Source: Eriocheir sinensis
Lineage: Eukaryota > Arthropoda > Malacostraca > Decapoda > Varunidae
DNA length: 64,000 nt
Direction of reading: 5' to 3'
Assembly: GCF_024679095.1 (NCBI RefSeq)
Contig: NW_026112131.1
Span: 567,501-631,500, forward strand
How positions within the stretch are numbered: the first letter of the stretch is position 1; the number at the start of each line of letters is the position of its first letter. The position numbers and the translations under genes are program-made. This document shows positions 28,144-41,596 of this stretch, one piece after another. Below the pieces are notes generated by a model. It was given only the letters and a program-made list of their open reading frames with translations. It had not been told where the DNA came from and searched no databases.

Positions 28144-28311
28144 CTTCCTGTACTCTGGGGAGGCGTCCTTGTCCACGGCCTGGATGGTGGTGATGAGCGT
28201 GCTGTCCGTGTTCTCCAGCACCGCGCCGTCGAAGGGCTGCAGCAGCGCGTTGTCGTTCACGTCCACAATGGTGACCAAGACCTGCTGCTCCAGGCGGGCG
28301 TTGCGCTCGTT
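28144..28311 (-). CDS. Cadherin exon 7
   Basis: Fifty-six codons, phase 0/0: NERNARLEQQVLVTIVDVND, then NALLQPFDGAVLENTD, then IQAVDKDASPEYRK. It holds the DVNDN calcium-binding linker, the L-E-N start of the next repeat and the A-V-D-K-D motif. Acceptor GCCGCAG and donor GTGTGTG are in place; it joins exon 6 in frame. Confidence 0.88.
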
Positions 28312-28791
28312 CTGCGGCAACGCAGGGGTTAGGAGTTCTGTGATTATGGGCGAATATGATACAACGAAAAAACTCGGAAGTCACACACACAAAAAAAATA
28401 TCGTTAAAGAGTGATTTAGTGATTATACGTGATTCATGGAGTTGCTTTTCTTTTAGTTTGATTGCCAATGTGTTGTGTCCCTGTAACGTACACGCATACA
28501 TCCATAAATATTATACATACATGAATCTAGATAGACATACAAAGACAGGAGGAAAAGTAACCTCATCGACTAGTCTTGTCATATTGCTACCAACGACAAC
28601 GCCGCGTCTCCGCCGTCCACTCATCACTAGCCACAGCTTGAGCTTGGACAGCTAGAGTTACTACACTACATCGGTGCCATTCACTACTTGCAGGTAAAGT
28701 CTGTAGGTCTGGACAAACTCGCAGTGGTGGGAGTATACTTGTTACTTCATATTAAGGCAACTGCTACGCCAACTCTCGACCGGCCACTCAC
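28312..28791. other. Cadherin intron 6
   Basis: Unique DNA, nothing recognised. Confidence 0.5.
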
Positions 28792-28915
28792 CACAATCTG
28801 CAGGTTGAGTTTGTAAAGCTGGACGAACTCGTAGTCGAGGGTTCGCGTGGCCACGAAGACGGTGACGCCGGCGCTGTCCCCGCAGACAGAGCTTTGCTGG
28901 TCAGGCAGCCGTCTT
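28792..28915 (-). CDS. Cadherin exon 6
   Basis: RRLPDQQSSVCGDSAGVT then VFVATRTLDYEFVQLYKLNL: the L-D-Y-E segment and following strand of an EC repeat. The split Arg codon fits exon 5 exactly and the 3' end (GTG|GTGAGT) fits exon 7. The frame is open throughout. Confidence 0.85.
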
Positions 28916-29295
28916 CTGAGGAGGGAGAAGAGCGGTGACGTGGAGGGACAGATAAAAACAGAGCACAGGTAGAAAAAAAACATAAAACGATTGAAATATA
29001 GGAAATTTAACTGAAAAGTATTTTGATATAGAGTATGAGGGGAAAATACAAAAGAGATAAAATGGGGCACATTCATTAAATGAATAAACTTTAATATTTG
29101 AAGCACAAAAGGTAGGGTTAGTAAATTATACTCTGATAATAGGAGAGATCACATGCAACGTAGTTGGGATACCACAAAAATATTAAAATAATTATATCAT
29201 AGTGTGCATAGGTAAATAAAAATAAGCCAACAAAAAAATCCATTACAGAAACTGCAATAACACAGTGAAAACCCATTACGCTGGCGAGTACTCAC
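28916..29295. other. Cadherin intron 5
   Basis: AT-rich DNA, nothing recognised. Confidence 0.5.
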
Positions 29296-29385
29296 CTGAT
29301 GGCAAATGTGCCCTCAGAGTTGGTGTCCGGCGTGTCGCCGTTCACGAGAGTGAAGTAAACACTGGGAGAGTCCGCGAGGTTCGAT
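29296..29385 (-). CDS. Cadherin exon 5
   Basis: Acceptor TGTTCTAG, then SNLADSPSVYFTLVNGDTPD and TNSEGTFAIR. This is the V-x-F-x-L...G-x-F-x-I stretch of an EC repeat. Donor is CAG|GTGAGT. Phase matches exon 6, but exon 4 ends one nucleotide out of phase with it, so an exon may be missing or the exon 4 donor may lie elsewhere. Confidence 0.8.
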
Positions 29386-29447
29386 CTAGAACAGAAAAAA
29401 AATAATAGAAAGAACAGAGGCGGGGATAAGTGCTGTGTAAGGATGAA

Positions 29448-30560
<1,113 letters not shown>

Positions 30561-30750
30561 CTCCTTTGCTTCCCACCACCTCCGTGTTCTCTGTGGTGTT
30601 CTCCAGGATGGCAGGCTGCCAGGGGTGGCCGACCACAGTAGGCGGCAGCTCCCCCGAGGACACCACCTTAATCGTGACTGGCGCCGTGGACCACAGGGAC
30701 GGCGTGCCTCCCACCGCTCGCACCCGCACGTGGAAGATCTGGGTGTTGGC
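30561..30750 (-). CDS. Cadherin exon 4
   Basis: ANTQIFHVRVRAVGGTPSLW, STAPVTIKVVSSGELPPTVV, then QPAILENTTENTEVVGSK. It completes one EC repeat and opens the next (A-I-L-E-N). The linker has SSGELPP in place of a DxND motif, so calcium binding at that junction may be weak. Acceptor CCCTTAG lies 28 bp from a 2.3-kb minisatellite. It joins exon 3 in phase 0. Confidence 0.85.
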
Positions 30751-30777
30751 CTAAGGGGGAGAGGGGGGGGGGAGTGA

Positions 30778-33056
30778 TGAAGGAAGAAAGGGAAACTGGA
30801 AGGATGGAATGAAGAAAAATGGGAAGGATGGAATGAAGGAAAATGGGAAGTATGTAATGAAGGAAAATGGGAAGGATGGAGAATGAAGAAAATGGGAAGG
30901 ATGGAATGAAGGAAAATGGGAAGGATGGAATGAAGGAAAATGGGAAGGATGGAATGAAGGAAAATGGGAAGGATGGAATGAAGGAAAATGGGAAGGATGG
31001 AATGAAGGAAAATGGGAAGGATGGAATGAAGGAAAATGGGAAGGATGGAATGAAGAAAAATGGGAAGGATGGAATGAAGGAAAATGGGAAGGATGGAATG
31101 AAGAAAAATGGGAAGGATGGAATGAAGGAAAATGGGAAGGATGGAGAGAAGAAAAATGGGAAGGATGGAGAGAAGTAAAATTGGAATGATGGAATGATGG
31201 AAAATGGGAAGGATGTAATGAAGTAAAATGGGAAGGATGGAATGAAGGAAAATGGGAAGGATGGAAAAGAAGAAAATGGGAAGGATGGAATGAAGAAGAA
31301 AATGGGAAGGATGGATTGAAGGAAAATGGGAAGGATGGAGAGAAGAAAAATGGGAAGGATGGAATGAGAAGAAAATGGGAAGGATGGAATGAAGAAAAAT
31401 GGGAAGGATGGAATGAAGAAAAATGGGAAGGATGGAATGAAGAAAATGGGAAGGATGGAAAAGAAGAAAATGGGAAGGATGGAATGAAGGAAAATGGGAA
31501 GGATGGAAGAAGAAAAATGGGAAGGATGGAATGAAGGAAAATGGGAAGGATGGAATGTAGGAAAATGGGAAGGATGGAATGAGAAGAAAATGGGAAGGAT
31601 GGAAAGAAGAAAAATGGGAAGGATGGAATGAAGAAAAATGGGAAGGATGGAATGAAGGAAAATGGGAAGGATGGAGAGAAGAAAAATGGGAAGGATGGAA
31701 TGAAGAAAAATGGGAAGGATGGAATGAAGGAAAATGGGAAGGATGGAATGAAGAAAAATGGGAAGGATGGAAAGAAGAAAAATGGGAAGGATGGAATGAA
31801 GGAAAATGGGAAGGATGGAGAGAAGAAAAATGGGAAGGATGGAAAGAAGAAAAATGGGAAGGATGGAATGAAGAAAAATGGGAAGGATGGAATGAAGAAA
31901 AATGGGAAGGATGGAAAGAAGAAAAATGGGAAGGATGGAATGAAGAAAAATGGGAAGGATGGAATGAAGAAAAATGGGAAGGATGGAATGAAGGAAAATG
32001 GGAAGGATGGAGAGAAGAGATTTGGGAAGGATGGAAAGAAGAAAAATGGGAAGGATGGAATGAAGAAAAATGGGAAGGATGGAATGAAGGAAAATGGGAA
32101 GGATGGAATGAAGGAAAATGGGAAGGATGGAATGAAGGAAAATGGGAAGGATGGAGAGAAGAAAAATGGGAAGGATGGAATGAAGGAAAATGGGAAGGAT
32201 GGAGAGAAGAAAAATGGGAAGGATGGAAAGAAGAAAAATGGGAAGGATGGAATGAAGGAAAATGGGAAGGATGGAAAGAAGAAAAATGGGAAGGATGGAA
32301 TGAAGGAAAATGGGAAGGATGGAATGAAGAAAAATGGGAAGGATGGAATGAAGGAAAATGGGAAGGATGGAATGAAGGAAAATGGGAAGGATGGAATGAA
32401 GGAAAATGGGAAGGATGGAAAGAAGAAAAATGGGAAGGATGGAATGAAGGAAAATGGGAAGGATGGAATGAAGGAAAATGGGAAGGATGGAATGAAGGAA
32501 AATGGGAAGGATGGAATGAAGAAAAATGGGAAGGATGGAATGAAGGAAAATGGGAAGGATGGAATGAAGTAAAATGGGAAGGATGGAATGAAGGAAAATG
32601 GGAAGGATGGAATGAAGAAAAATGGGAAGGATGGAATGAAGGAAAATGGGAAGGATGGAAAGAAGAAAAATGGGAAGGATGGAATGAAGGAAAATGGGAA
32701 GGATGGAATGAAGGAAAATGGGAAGGATGGAATGAAGGAAAATGGGAAGGATGGAGAGAAGAAAAATGGGAAGGATGGAATGAAGGAAAATGGGAAGGAT
32801 GGAATGAAGGAAAATGGGAAGGATGGAGAGAAGAAAAATGGGAAGGATGGAATGAAGGAAAATGGGAAGGATGGAATGAAGGAAAATGGGAAGGATGGAA
32901 TGAAGGAAAATGGGAAGGATGGAATGAAGGAAAATGGGAAGGATGGAATGAAGGAAAATGGGAAGGATGGAATGAAGGAAAATGGGAAGGATGGAGAGAA
33001 GAAAAATGGGAAGGATGGAATGAAGGAAAATGGGAAGGATGGAATGAAGGAAATAT
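30778..33056 (+). repeat. 24-bp minisatellite, about 95 copies
   Basis: Tandem units GGAATGAAGGAAAATGGGAA+GGAT (24 bp) over 2.28 kb, with three recurring variants: GAATGAAGAAAAA, GAGAGAAGAAAAA and GAAAGAAGAAAAA. The edges carry diverged units. Because 24 is divisible by three and the unit lacks stops in several frames, it creates open frames of 566 to 1053 codons that are not genes. It lies in the intron between cadherin exons 3 and 4. Confidence 0.97.
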
Positions 33057-33623
33057 GAAAGGGGAAAGAAAGAAAATAAAACACAAGTTGAAGGAAAAAA
33101 GATGGAAGAATGAAAGGAAAGCAGAGAGGATGGGGCGAAGGAAGAAGAGAAACAAACAAACGAGGAAGGTCTGGGAGTTTGCCTTGGGGGGGGGGGGGGT
33201 GATGAACGAAGAAAGAGAAAATGGGAAGGATGGGATGGAAAGAATAAAACATAGAAAGGATGGAATGAAGGAAATGTGAAAGAAGACACAAAGGAAATAA
33301 AGGAAAAGCTGAAGGATGAATGGAAGATGGAAGAATGAGAGGAAAGCAGAGAGGAAGGGACGAAGGAAGGAGAGGAATAAGACAGAAAAAGAAAGACGAA
33401 GAAACAAACAAATAAAGCAGAGAAGCAAGAAAGTAAAAAGAAAAAAAGAAGAAAAAAAGTTAGGAAGCAAGACAGGAGATCGGGCGGAAAAAAAGAAGAA
33501 ATAAAGAGGCAGAGAAGAAAGGAAGGAAAAAGAAAGAAAAAAACAGGAAACAAGGAAGTAGACGAAGAGAAAGAAAACAAAAATAGAAAAGCTAGGAATC
33601 AAGGAAAGAGACGAGGAGGATGA
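33057..33623. other. Purine-rich intron sequence
   Basis: A/G-rich low-complexity DNA grading out of the minisatellite. Confidence 0.7.
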
Positions 33624-33870
33624 AAACAGGAAAAGAGAAGCAAGCAATCAAGGAAGCAAACGAAGAGAAAGAAATCAAGGAGCCGAGAAGAAAGAAAACA
33701 GGAAAAGAGAAGCAAGCAATCAAGGAAGCAAACGAAGAGGAAGAAATCAAGGAGCCGAGAAGAAAGAAAACAGGAAAAGAGAAGCAAGCAATCAAGGAAC
33801 CAGACGAAGAGGAAGAAATCAAGGAGCCGAGAAGAAAGAAAACAGGAAAAACAAGAATCAAGGAATCAAG
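33624..33870 (+). repeat. 72-bp tandem repeat, about 3.3 copies
   Basis: Units starting AAAACAGGAAAAGAGAAGCA at 33624, 33696, 33768 and 33840 (72-bp steps). Confidence 0.85.
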
Positions 33871-34069
33871 GAACCAGACGAAGAGAATGAACACAAAAAT
33901 AGAGAAATATTAAAAAAAAAAATCAAAATATGCATCAGAAAATTTAATGTGCGTGACCTTTGAGTCGGTCCAGATGCCACTCCGTAACCTTCGAAATTCC
34001 AATATGATTATTAGCACACTAAGAGTCGCTCTTTTCACGACCTTTGCCTGAAATTCTCATTGATTCCGT

Positions 34070-34143
<74 letters not shown>

Positions 34144-34563
34144 ATTTCTATCTATGTATTCGTATCTGTCTATCAATTTATCAATATTTATTGCTTGCCA
34201 ATCATTACAACGAAACTAAATATCTATCTATCTTTTTCCCTATCATGTTACTTTCATTCTATCAATGTGTCTGCCAACTGCCAATACATTCTCTGCATGT
34301 AACTAGTTATGCATTATTCTGTATCTCTACTCGTCACATTATCTATTAAAAACAAGTACCATACCAATGTGACTTGATATAAAACCACAAGCCCTATACA
34401 CAACACTTCCTTCCATAACACTCCTCTTCTTCCCTCCTTTTCACCCTTTCCTCTGCCCTCTGACCTCTCCTTCTCTCTTCACCTCCGTTCTCAGGCCGCC
34501 TCCCATGAACCGTCACCCTTATCTCCCTCCTCCCTCTTCGTCCGCCGCCCTTGCAGTACTCAC
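33871..34563. other. Cadherin intron 3
   Basis: Unique AT-rich DNA with a (CT)n array at 34074-34140 and short TCTA tetranucleotides after it. Confidence 0.7.
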
Positions 34564-34758
34564 CATAGTCGGTTGAAGAGGTCGCTTTAGGGTGAGAACG
34601 CCTGTCAGAGGCTCTAGGTAGAAGAACTCCAGGTGGTTCGGGTGCCCCTCAAGGTGGTAATTGATTCTTGCATTCTCACCTGTGTCCCGGTCAGAGGCGG
34701 AGACCCTGAGCACCGGGGTGGCCGGGTTGTGGTCTGTGGCCAGCGTCTGCTCGTACCG
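34564..34758 (-). CDS. Cadherin exon 3
   Basis: Sixty-five codons, phase 0/0: RYEQTLATDHNPATPVLRVS, ASDRDTGENARINYHLEGHP, then FFYLEPLTGVLTLKRPLQPT. It has the ASDRDxGxNAxIxYxL core and the TGVLTL strand of an EC repeat. Acceptor CACAACAG and donor GTGAGTA are in place, and it joins exon 2 (PPVFDLP|RYEQ) perfectly. Confidence 0.92.
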
Positions 34759-34837
34759 CTGTTGTGGGAAGGAACATGTTGTGAAGGGGGTGACCCAGGC
34801 AAGCCGAGCGCTTAAATCACTGCACCACGCGAGAGTT

Positions 34838-35028
34838 GTGTGTAATTCACCATTATCTGATCACGCGATAAACCCGCGATCGCCAGCCTATACCCTCCAC
34901 GAATGAGCATGGAGGTCACAAGATCTCTGGGTAGGCTACTGCCAAAATCACACAAACACAAACACACACACACACACACACACACACATATCGCGCGCCG
35001 GTATGTGTGTGTGTGTGTGTGTGTGTGT
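34838..35028 (-). mobile_element. SINE family B copy plus inverted AC/GT repeat
   Basis: GTGTGTAATTCACC then ATTATCTGATCACGCG up to about 34955 parallels the copy at 24712. An (AC)n run (34957-34988) follows, then a GC-rich spacer and (GT)n (35004-35028), which together form an inverted repeat. Confidence 0.6.
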
Positions 35029-35532
35029 TTGATCACAGCAAAATTATTTATGCAACCTTTCATCAGCGTTCTTTTTCTCAGTATTCCTCCAGCTGTTCTG
35101 TGTTGATGGATATATCTGTATAATGCGGTTTTGTCCACAAAATACACAGAATATCAGCCTCAAGCCATCCACAACTACAGGTGATTCAGTAAACTTTGAG
35201 TCGCACAAAACATGAGTAGCAAGAGGACTAAAGAACGTTAAAAAAAAAAAAAAAAAAACGAATAGTTCTCCCTCACCTCCACAGGTACTTCCTTTGGACG
35301 ACCTCGCTAGTATTTGAGTCGGATCGAGATGACCTGGTGACCTTCAGACTCAGTAGCAATAAATCACTATCTAAATCAATCAGGCACAATATCCCTCTGG
35401 GGCTATACATATATAGTACTTCTTCTTTAAGAGATTGCGACCCTCCTACCTTTGACTCCACTCCATAAAAACAGCATTCGACTAAATTATTCCCGATCCA
35501 ATACTTCAGCGAGGGTTTAATTTTACAATCCA

Positions 35533-35535
<3 letters not shown>
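35029..35535. other. Cadherin intron 2, nothing recognised
   Basis: Unique DNA with a poly-A run near 35240. Confidence 0.5.

Positions 35536-35608
<73 letters not shown>
35536..35608. repeat. (GT)n microsatellite
   Basis: Perfect GT run. Confidence 0.95.
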
Positions 35609-35611
<3 letters not shown>

Positions 35612-36610
35612 AGCCCTTTTCGAAATACTTACAAATTCTGAGTCAGTGCATCCATCAAGTCTTAATTAAATCTCACCTCTGTGTTAATCTCCAGAGACAA
35701 TCAAGATATAACTAAACTATAAGGCACTTCAAACTACGCCCATTCCCCCATTATAAGTTATGCAGCTCGGACAAAAGCAGCACGTGTTCCCGGGGCCAAA
35801 AACTTCATCTTAACGACCCCGCAAGAAGGCCCGTCTAACCAACTTTCGCGAAGTCGCACTAAGATATGTGGGCCATCCATCTCCCTCGATCAAATGCGAC
35901 GTGTCTGGGCGATGCCTTCACGACGGCCCACCTTTCCTCTTGCTCGTAATTTTCCTGGTGGCCAACTTTTCATCCTCTGCTATAAATGAATTGTCTCGTA
36001 TTTACTAAACCATAAATTAATCCTTCCATGTTTTATGTCTCATCTGTGTTCAAAGACTCATGCAAGTTCCCAATTATTATTACTGTATTTTTTTCCTCTT
36101 TGTTTGGTCGTTGCAGTTTTCGAAGATTTATTCTCGCCTTTCTATCTTTTACTCTCAACAAACAAACTAATCGGTGTCGGCAGTGTCATTCAAGATCCTC
36201 CCCTTACTATATTTTTGTCTTCTACGCAGGATCGTTATAGTTTTCAGTTTTATCCTTTTGTCTTAATTGATAACTTTTACTCTCAACAAACAGAAGCCTA
36301 CCTATGCACGTGTACTTTAATGTCCTCCCGTTCCTTTATTTTGGTCCTTTTCGTCGCGTTGTTGCAGTTTTCAGTTTTAGTTTTTCGTCTTTGTACCTTT
36401 TACTCTTCAACAAAAAGTCGTCTATCCCTGCGAGTGTGCTTTTTAAGGTCCTCCCATTGCTATATATTTATCCTTTTTGTAAGGTTGTTGTAGATTATAG
36501 TTTCACCCTTTCGTCTTCATACCCTTTACTCTCAGCAAACAGAAGCCTACCCCTACAGGCACCGTCCTTCAAGCTCCTCCTGCAGCCGCCCCAGGAAGCC
36601 GTCAACTCAC
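35609..36610. other. Cadherin intron 2, imperfect long repeats
   Basis: Between about 36060 and 36590 loosely related segments recur (CTTTTACTCTCAACAAACA-like followed by TTCAAG/TCCTCC), spaced roughly 130 bp. No exon was seen. Confidence 0.5.
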
Positions 36611-36754
36611 CGGCAGGTCAAACACGGGCGGGTTGTCGTTAACGTCCTCCACCACGACCCTGAAGGAACACGACGTCTGGCTGGGCTGCAAGCCACTGTC
36701 CTTCGCGATGACCGTCAGGAAGAACTCTTTGTCCTCGCCGTCACGGTCCAGGCG
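36611..36754 (-). CDS. Cadherin exon 2
   Basis: Forty-eight codons, phase 0/0: RLDRDGEDKEFFLTVIAKDS, then GLQPSQTSCSFRVVVEDVND and NPPVFDLP. It has the LDRDGE strand, the A-K-D-S-G motif and the DVNDNPPVF linker. Acceptor CCGCCAG and donor GTGAGTT are in place. Confidence 0.92.
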
Positions 36755-36836
36755 CTGGCGGGCACGAGGTAAAGGAAGATGAAGGTGAGGAGAAGGGAAA
36801 ATATGAAACTCCAAGAATGATGACATATTGCAAAGG

Positions 36837-36958
<122 letters not shown>

Positions 36959-36972
36959 TCTATCTATTTTAC

Positions 36973-37067
36973 CAGGAGGACGGGGCTGCCAGCCGTCACG
37001 TTCTCCGTCACGTGGATGTCGTCGTAGGACTGGCAGTCGGGGAACACGGGGCGGTGGGCGTTGTCGT
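36973..37067 (-). CDS. Cadherin exon 1 of those visible
   Basis: Acceptor CACCCAG, then DDNAHRPVFPDCQSYDD and IHVTENVTAGSPVLL; donor GTAAAA. It closes one EC repeat (the N-D-N-A-x-x-PVF type linker) and starts another (V-T-E-N). It cannot join exon 2 to give a complete EC repeat: roughly 40 residues (the A-x-D-x-D and F-x-I-D parts) are absent, and the 218-bp gap is mostly microsatellite. It is not the gene start, because no signal peptide or initiator is visible upstream. Confidence 0.82.
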
Positions 37068-37580
37068 CTGGGTGGTGGAGAGGGGGGAGGGGGTATATTA
37101 TTACCATTTTTTTACCATTATTGTTATCGTTGTTATTTGTAATGCTGCCAGCGGTGTCGAACATGACTCAGAAATGTAGTTGTTAATATTGAAACATTCC
37201 AACATCATCCCTCTAAAATGATTTGTTTAAGCTCAAGCCATTTCATGCATAAACTTAGTATCTCGTTAAGCAACTCCAAATTTCTCAACTTTCAGCACTT
37301 ACTGCGGCTCATAATGTGATCTATAAAGTTTAGTGGCCATCAGTGTCTCGAAAACTAATTTGTCCATTAACTACGCAGACCCGGGCCTCTAAAACTTTAT
37401 TTCCTCACCTTAAGTGAAAGACAACATTAAAAATCTCTTCACGTAACATTCTTCAACCTCGGCTTTTAAAAATAATTCCATCAGGAAACTTCAATTAATA
37501 AACATTCTCGCCCGTGGCCTGAACTGTATCAGACAAACCCTTTCCAATTTTAGTGTAAGTTCTTTCAAATATTCTCCTTT

Positions 37581-37613
<33 letters not shown>

Positions 37614-37984
37614 ATGCACCGCGTTGCATTTATTAATCCAGCAACGCACGGCATGACTTAATTATTCATACCTGAGACGAGGCGAGCTGCGGCAGCGTGG
37701 GAAGGAAGAGCTGAGATTAGTGATGCATGGAAACAGCAGAACGGAAGGGCAAGGCTTCCTGTGTATATTCAGCCAAGAAAGTCAATCCTATCCCCCAACC
37801 TGAAGTAACATGAGAACTGTCTAAACTGTAGGAAACCGACCTCAAAAATTTTATGACATTTACAGTTAGCATCGTATAACAACTCCTCTTTTCTTTCGCT
37901 CATTCTCTTGTGTACAGTAGGTGGCCGACAATTTTTGGGGGTAACTGCACGTCTTTCACTTACAAACACAAAACACAGGGGCTG
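37068..37984. other. No gene recognised
   Basis: AT-rich unique DNA with a poly-A run near 37588. An upstream cadherin exon could hide here but none was recognised. Confidence 0.45.
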
Positions 37985-38512
37985 GAGTAGGTAGGAAGAC
38001 ACCTACCGAACGGGCGCAAGCCACTCCCGGTGAGGTATATATGGGAGGTGAGAAGGGAGCTGAAGCCCTCCAAAGACCCTTCCCATGTCCTCACTAACCG
38101 TTTCCCTATTGTCTCACCAACACCGGAGAGTAGTTCAGCATGCTCTCTAAAGACAGATCCTCTCTTTATCCACACCACACTACATTCACATAACATATAC
38201 CCCTTTTTCCAAAATTCAAAATTCAAATGGCTCAATTAAGCAATGCCTCGAGTCCCCCGGGACCAGGACCACAAATTCCCCCCCCTGACTCTCTGCCGAC
38301 CGCTGACCTGAGAGGTGTCTTGATAACTCTCAATTTCTGCAACATTCGCGGTCTTCGCTCTAATTTTCATTCTGTGGAACATCATCTCTCCTCCTCTAAA
38401 CCTCACCTTCTCTTCCTTACCGAAACACAGGTTTCTGAGGCTACTGACAGCAATCTCTACTCTGTTCCTCCTACTATATCCTAAATTTCATTCAAAAGCT
38501 GGATGTTGCGCC

Positions 38513-39094
38513 GTGCGCAACGACGTCATCACTTGCTCTCGTGCCCACGACCTTGACTCTTCTGAATTTTCCACCATCTGGTTAAGACTTCACTGTCATT
38601 CTATTACTAAATACATCTGTGCTGTTTATCTCTCACCTAACTCTACCAACTATGTAAAATTCTTTGACTATTTGAATTCTAAAGTGGAGCACATCTTGAC
38701 CCACTCTCCCTTCGCTGAAATCTCCATCCTAGGAGATTTCAATGTTCACCACCAGCTTTGGCTTTCATCCTCTTTCACTGACCATCCTGGTGAACAAGCC
38801 TACAACTTTGCTATCCTCAACGACCTAGAGCAGTTGGTCCAGCACCCTACAAGTATTCCTGACCGTCTTGGAGATCGGCCCAACATTCTAGACCTCTTCC
38901 TTACCTCAAACCCTTCTGCTTATTCTGTCAAACTGTTCTCTCCGTTGGGCTCCTCCGATCACAATCTTATTTCTGCATCCTGTCCTATCGCTCCTGTACA
39001 TCCTCTGGACCCACCGAAGAGGCGATGCTTCTGGCATTTTGCTTCAGCTCGGTGGGACGACCTGAGGATGTACTTTCCGATTTCCGTGGAATGA
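38513..39094 (+). pseudogene. LINE endonuclease fragment
   Basis: This 193-codon frame contains the apurinic-type endonuclease motifs [12 protein letters not shown] and SDHNLIS. The N-terminal part, with NIRGLRSNF and LTETQVS, is in the preceding frame (38227-38484), separated by a stop and a frame change. It would nick target DNA during retrotransposition if intact. Confidence 0.8.
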
Positions 39095-40087
39095 TTATTG
39101 CTTCCAGGATAGAGACCCTCTGTGTGCTCAGCGCATCACAGAGGTGATTATCTCTCTGGAATGGAGGCATACATTCCTCGTTCTTTCTCTACTCCTCACG
39201 CTAAAAAGCCTTGGTTTAATCACGCTTGTTCTCGTGCTGTCAATGATAGAGAGGTAGCTCACAAAAGATACCAGAGCCTTCAAACTAATGCTAATTATGA
39301 ACTTTACATTTCTGCCCGAAATCGTGCCAAATCTATTCTCCGACTAACCAAAAATTCTTTCATTAATAGAAAATGTCAAAACCTTGCTTTCTCTAACTCT
39401 TCCCGTGACTTCTGGCATCTAGCCAAAAACATCTCCTCCAACTTCACTTCTTCATCTTTCCTCCACTCTCAGTCCTGACGGCAACACTGCCGTCTCATCT
39501 ATCTCTAAGGCTGAACTCTTCTCTCAAACTTTTCTAAAAACTCCACTCTGGACGATTCTGGGCATATTCCTCCTACTCATCCCCCTCTGACTCCTTTATG
39601 CCTGTTATAAAGATTCTTCAAAATGATGTTTTCTATGCCTCTCTGGCCTCAATCCTCAGAAGGCTTATGGACCTGATGGAGTGCCTCCTATTGTCCTTAA
39701 AACTGTGCCTCCGTGCTGTCACCCTGCCTGGTCAAACTCTTTCGCCTCTGCCTGTCAACATCTACCTTTCCTTCTTGCTGGAAGTATGCCTTCACACAGC
39801 CTGTACCTAAGAAGGGTGACCGCTCCAATCCTCAAACTACCGTCCTATTGCTTTACTTTCTTGTCTATCTAAAGCTTTTGAATCAATCCTTAACCGTAAG
39901 ATTCAAAAGCACCTTTCCACTCTGACCTTCTATCTGATCGCCAGTATGGGTTCCGCAAGGGCGTTCTACTGGTGATCTCCTAGCCTTCTTAACTGACTCT
40001 TGGTCATCCTCTCTTAGCCGTTTCGGTGAAACTTTTGCTATTGCGCTGGACATATCAAAAGCTTTTGATAGGGTCTGGCACAAATCT

Positions 40088-40606
40088 TTGCTTTCTAAAC
40101 TACCCTCCTACGGTTTCTATCCTTCTCTCTGTACCTTTATCTCCAGTTTCCTTTCTGACCGTTCTATTTCTGCCGTGGTAGACGGTCACTGTTCTTCCCC
40201 TAAATCTATTAACAGTGGTGTCCCACAGGGTTCTGTCCTATCTCCCACTCTTTTTCTGTTGTTCATTGATGATCTTCTTTCCAAAACGAACTGTCCTATC
40301 CATTCCTACGCCGATGATTCCACTCTGCATTATTCAACTTCTTTTAATAGAAGACCCACCCTTCAGGAACTTAACGACTCAAGGCTGGAGGCTGCAGAAC
40401 GCTTAGCCTCAGACCTTACTATTATTTCCGATTGGGGCAAGAAGAACCTGGTGTCCTTCAACGCCTTAAAAACACAGTTTCTCCACCTATCCACTCGACA
40501 CAATCTTCCAAACAACTATCCCCTATTCTTTGACAACACCCAGCTATCACCTTCCTCAACACTAAACATCCTCGGTCTATCCTTAACTCAAAATCTCAAC
40601 TACTAA
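40088..40606 (+). pseudogene. LINE reverse transcriptase fragment
   Basis: This 172-codon frame has the RT motifs SGVPQGSVLSPTLF and SYADDSTLHYS (the YADD catalytic aspartates). Upstream RT parts (AFTQPVPKKGDRSNP, DISKAFDRVW) lie in other frames because of small deletions. Confidence 0.85.
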
Positions 40607-41246
40607 ATCAGCTTCCTCGAGGCTGGGCGTTCTGTACCGTCTCCGCCAGTTCTTCTCCCCTGCACAGTTGCTGTCCATAGACAGGGGCCTTGTCCGCCCT
40701 CGTATGGAGTATGCATCTCATGTGTGGGGGGGCTCCTCTCACACAGCTCTTCTGGACAGAGTGGAGGCAAAGGCTCTTCGTCTCATCAGCTCTCCTCCTC
40801 ATACTGATAGTCTTCTACCTCTTAAATTCCGCCGCAAGGTTGCCTCTCTTTCTATCTTCTATCGATATTTCCACGCTGACTGCTCTTCTGAACTTGCTAA
40901 CTGCATGCCTCCCCCTCCGGCCCCTGCACTCGACTTTCTCATGCTCATCCCTATACTGTCCAAACCCCTTATGCAAGAGTTAACCAGCATCTTCACTCTT
41001 TCATCCCTCACGCTGGTAAACTCTGGAACAATCTTCCTTCATCTGTATTTCCTCCTGCCTACGACTTGAACTCTTTCAAGAGGAGGGTATCAGGACATCT
41101 CTCCTCCCGAAACTGACTTATCTTTCGGCCACCTCTTTGGATTCTTTTTAGGAGCAGCGAGTAGCGGGCTTTTTTTTTATTAATGTTTACTTTTTTGTGC
41201 CCTTGAGCTGTCTCCTTTGCTGTAAAAAAAAAAAAAAAAAAAAAAA

Positions 41247-41596
41247 ACATCTTTCACTTCAATGTATGTCCATAATATTAAGTAACAAAAAATAAGGTAT
41301 AAAGGGATGAAATCTAGAATGTTATAATAAGGAATCCATGTTTGTATTAAAAAAGAGAAGATTATGTAAGTTTTTTTTTTTTAATAACAATAAGAGATAA
41401 AGCCTGTATGGGTTCGCAAAAAGAAGTGTCTCTTTTCAGAATAATAGTTAAATGATGCTCTCGGCATCTACTCCTTTCCTAACATAAAATGGGATTGATC
41501 TCTGTCCCAGTCCACAACATCAGATCCTTTGTCAGAATGCTAATGGTGTACACAGTAGCAACTTTTTTCGGGTCACGTAACAAAAGATTGATAGAA
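41247..41596. other. No gene recognised
   Basis: AT-rich unique DNA. Confidence 0.5.

Larger units (their letters stand above)
37985..41246 (+). mobile_element. Non-LTR retrotransposon (Jockey/I-like), near full length, broken
   Basis: In order: a 5' leader, an endonuclease region (38227-39094), a linker, a reverse transcriptase (about 39590-40606), a C-terminal RPRMEYASHVWGGSSH segment (40690-41069) and a 3' UTR ending GAGCTGTCTCCTTTGCTGT plus poly(A) (41223-41246). Several one-base frame changes and a stop at 38481 break the ORF. Parts of the same family recur at 41597-41745 and 60750-61030. Clade placement is by phrase similarity only. Confidence 0.85.

Noticed and set aside
27358..28320. 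320-codon minus-strand frame containing a cadherin exon
   Set aside because: Only 28144-28311 is cadherin; the rest is proline/serine-rich translation of purine-rich intron DNA past the splice donor.
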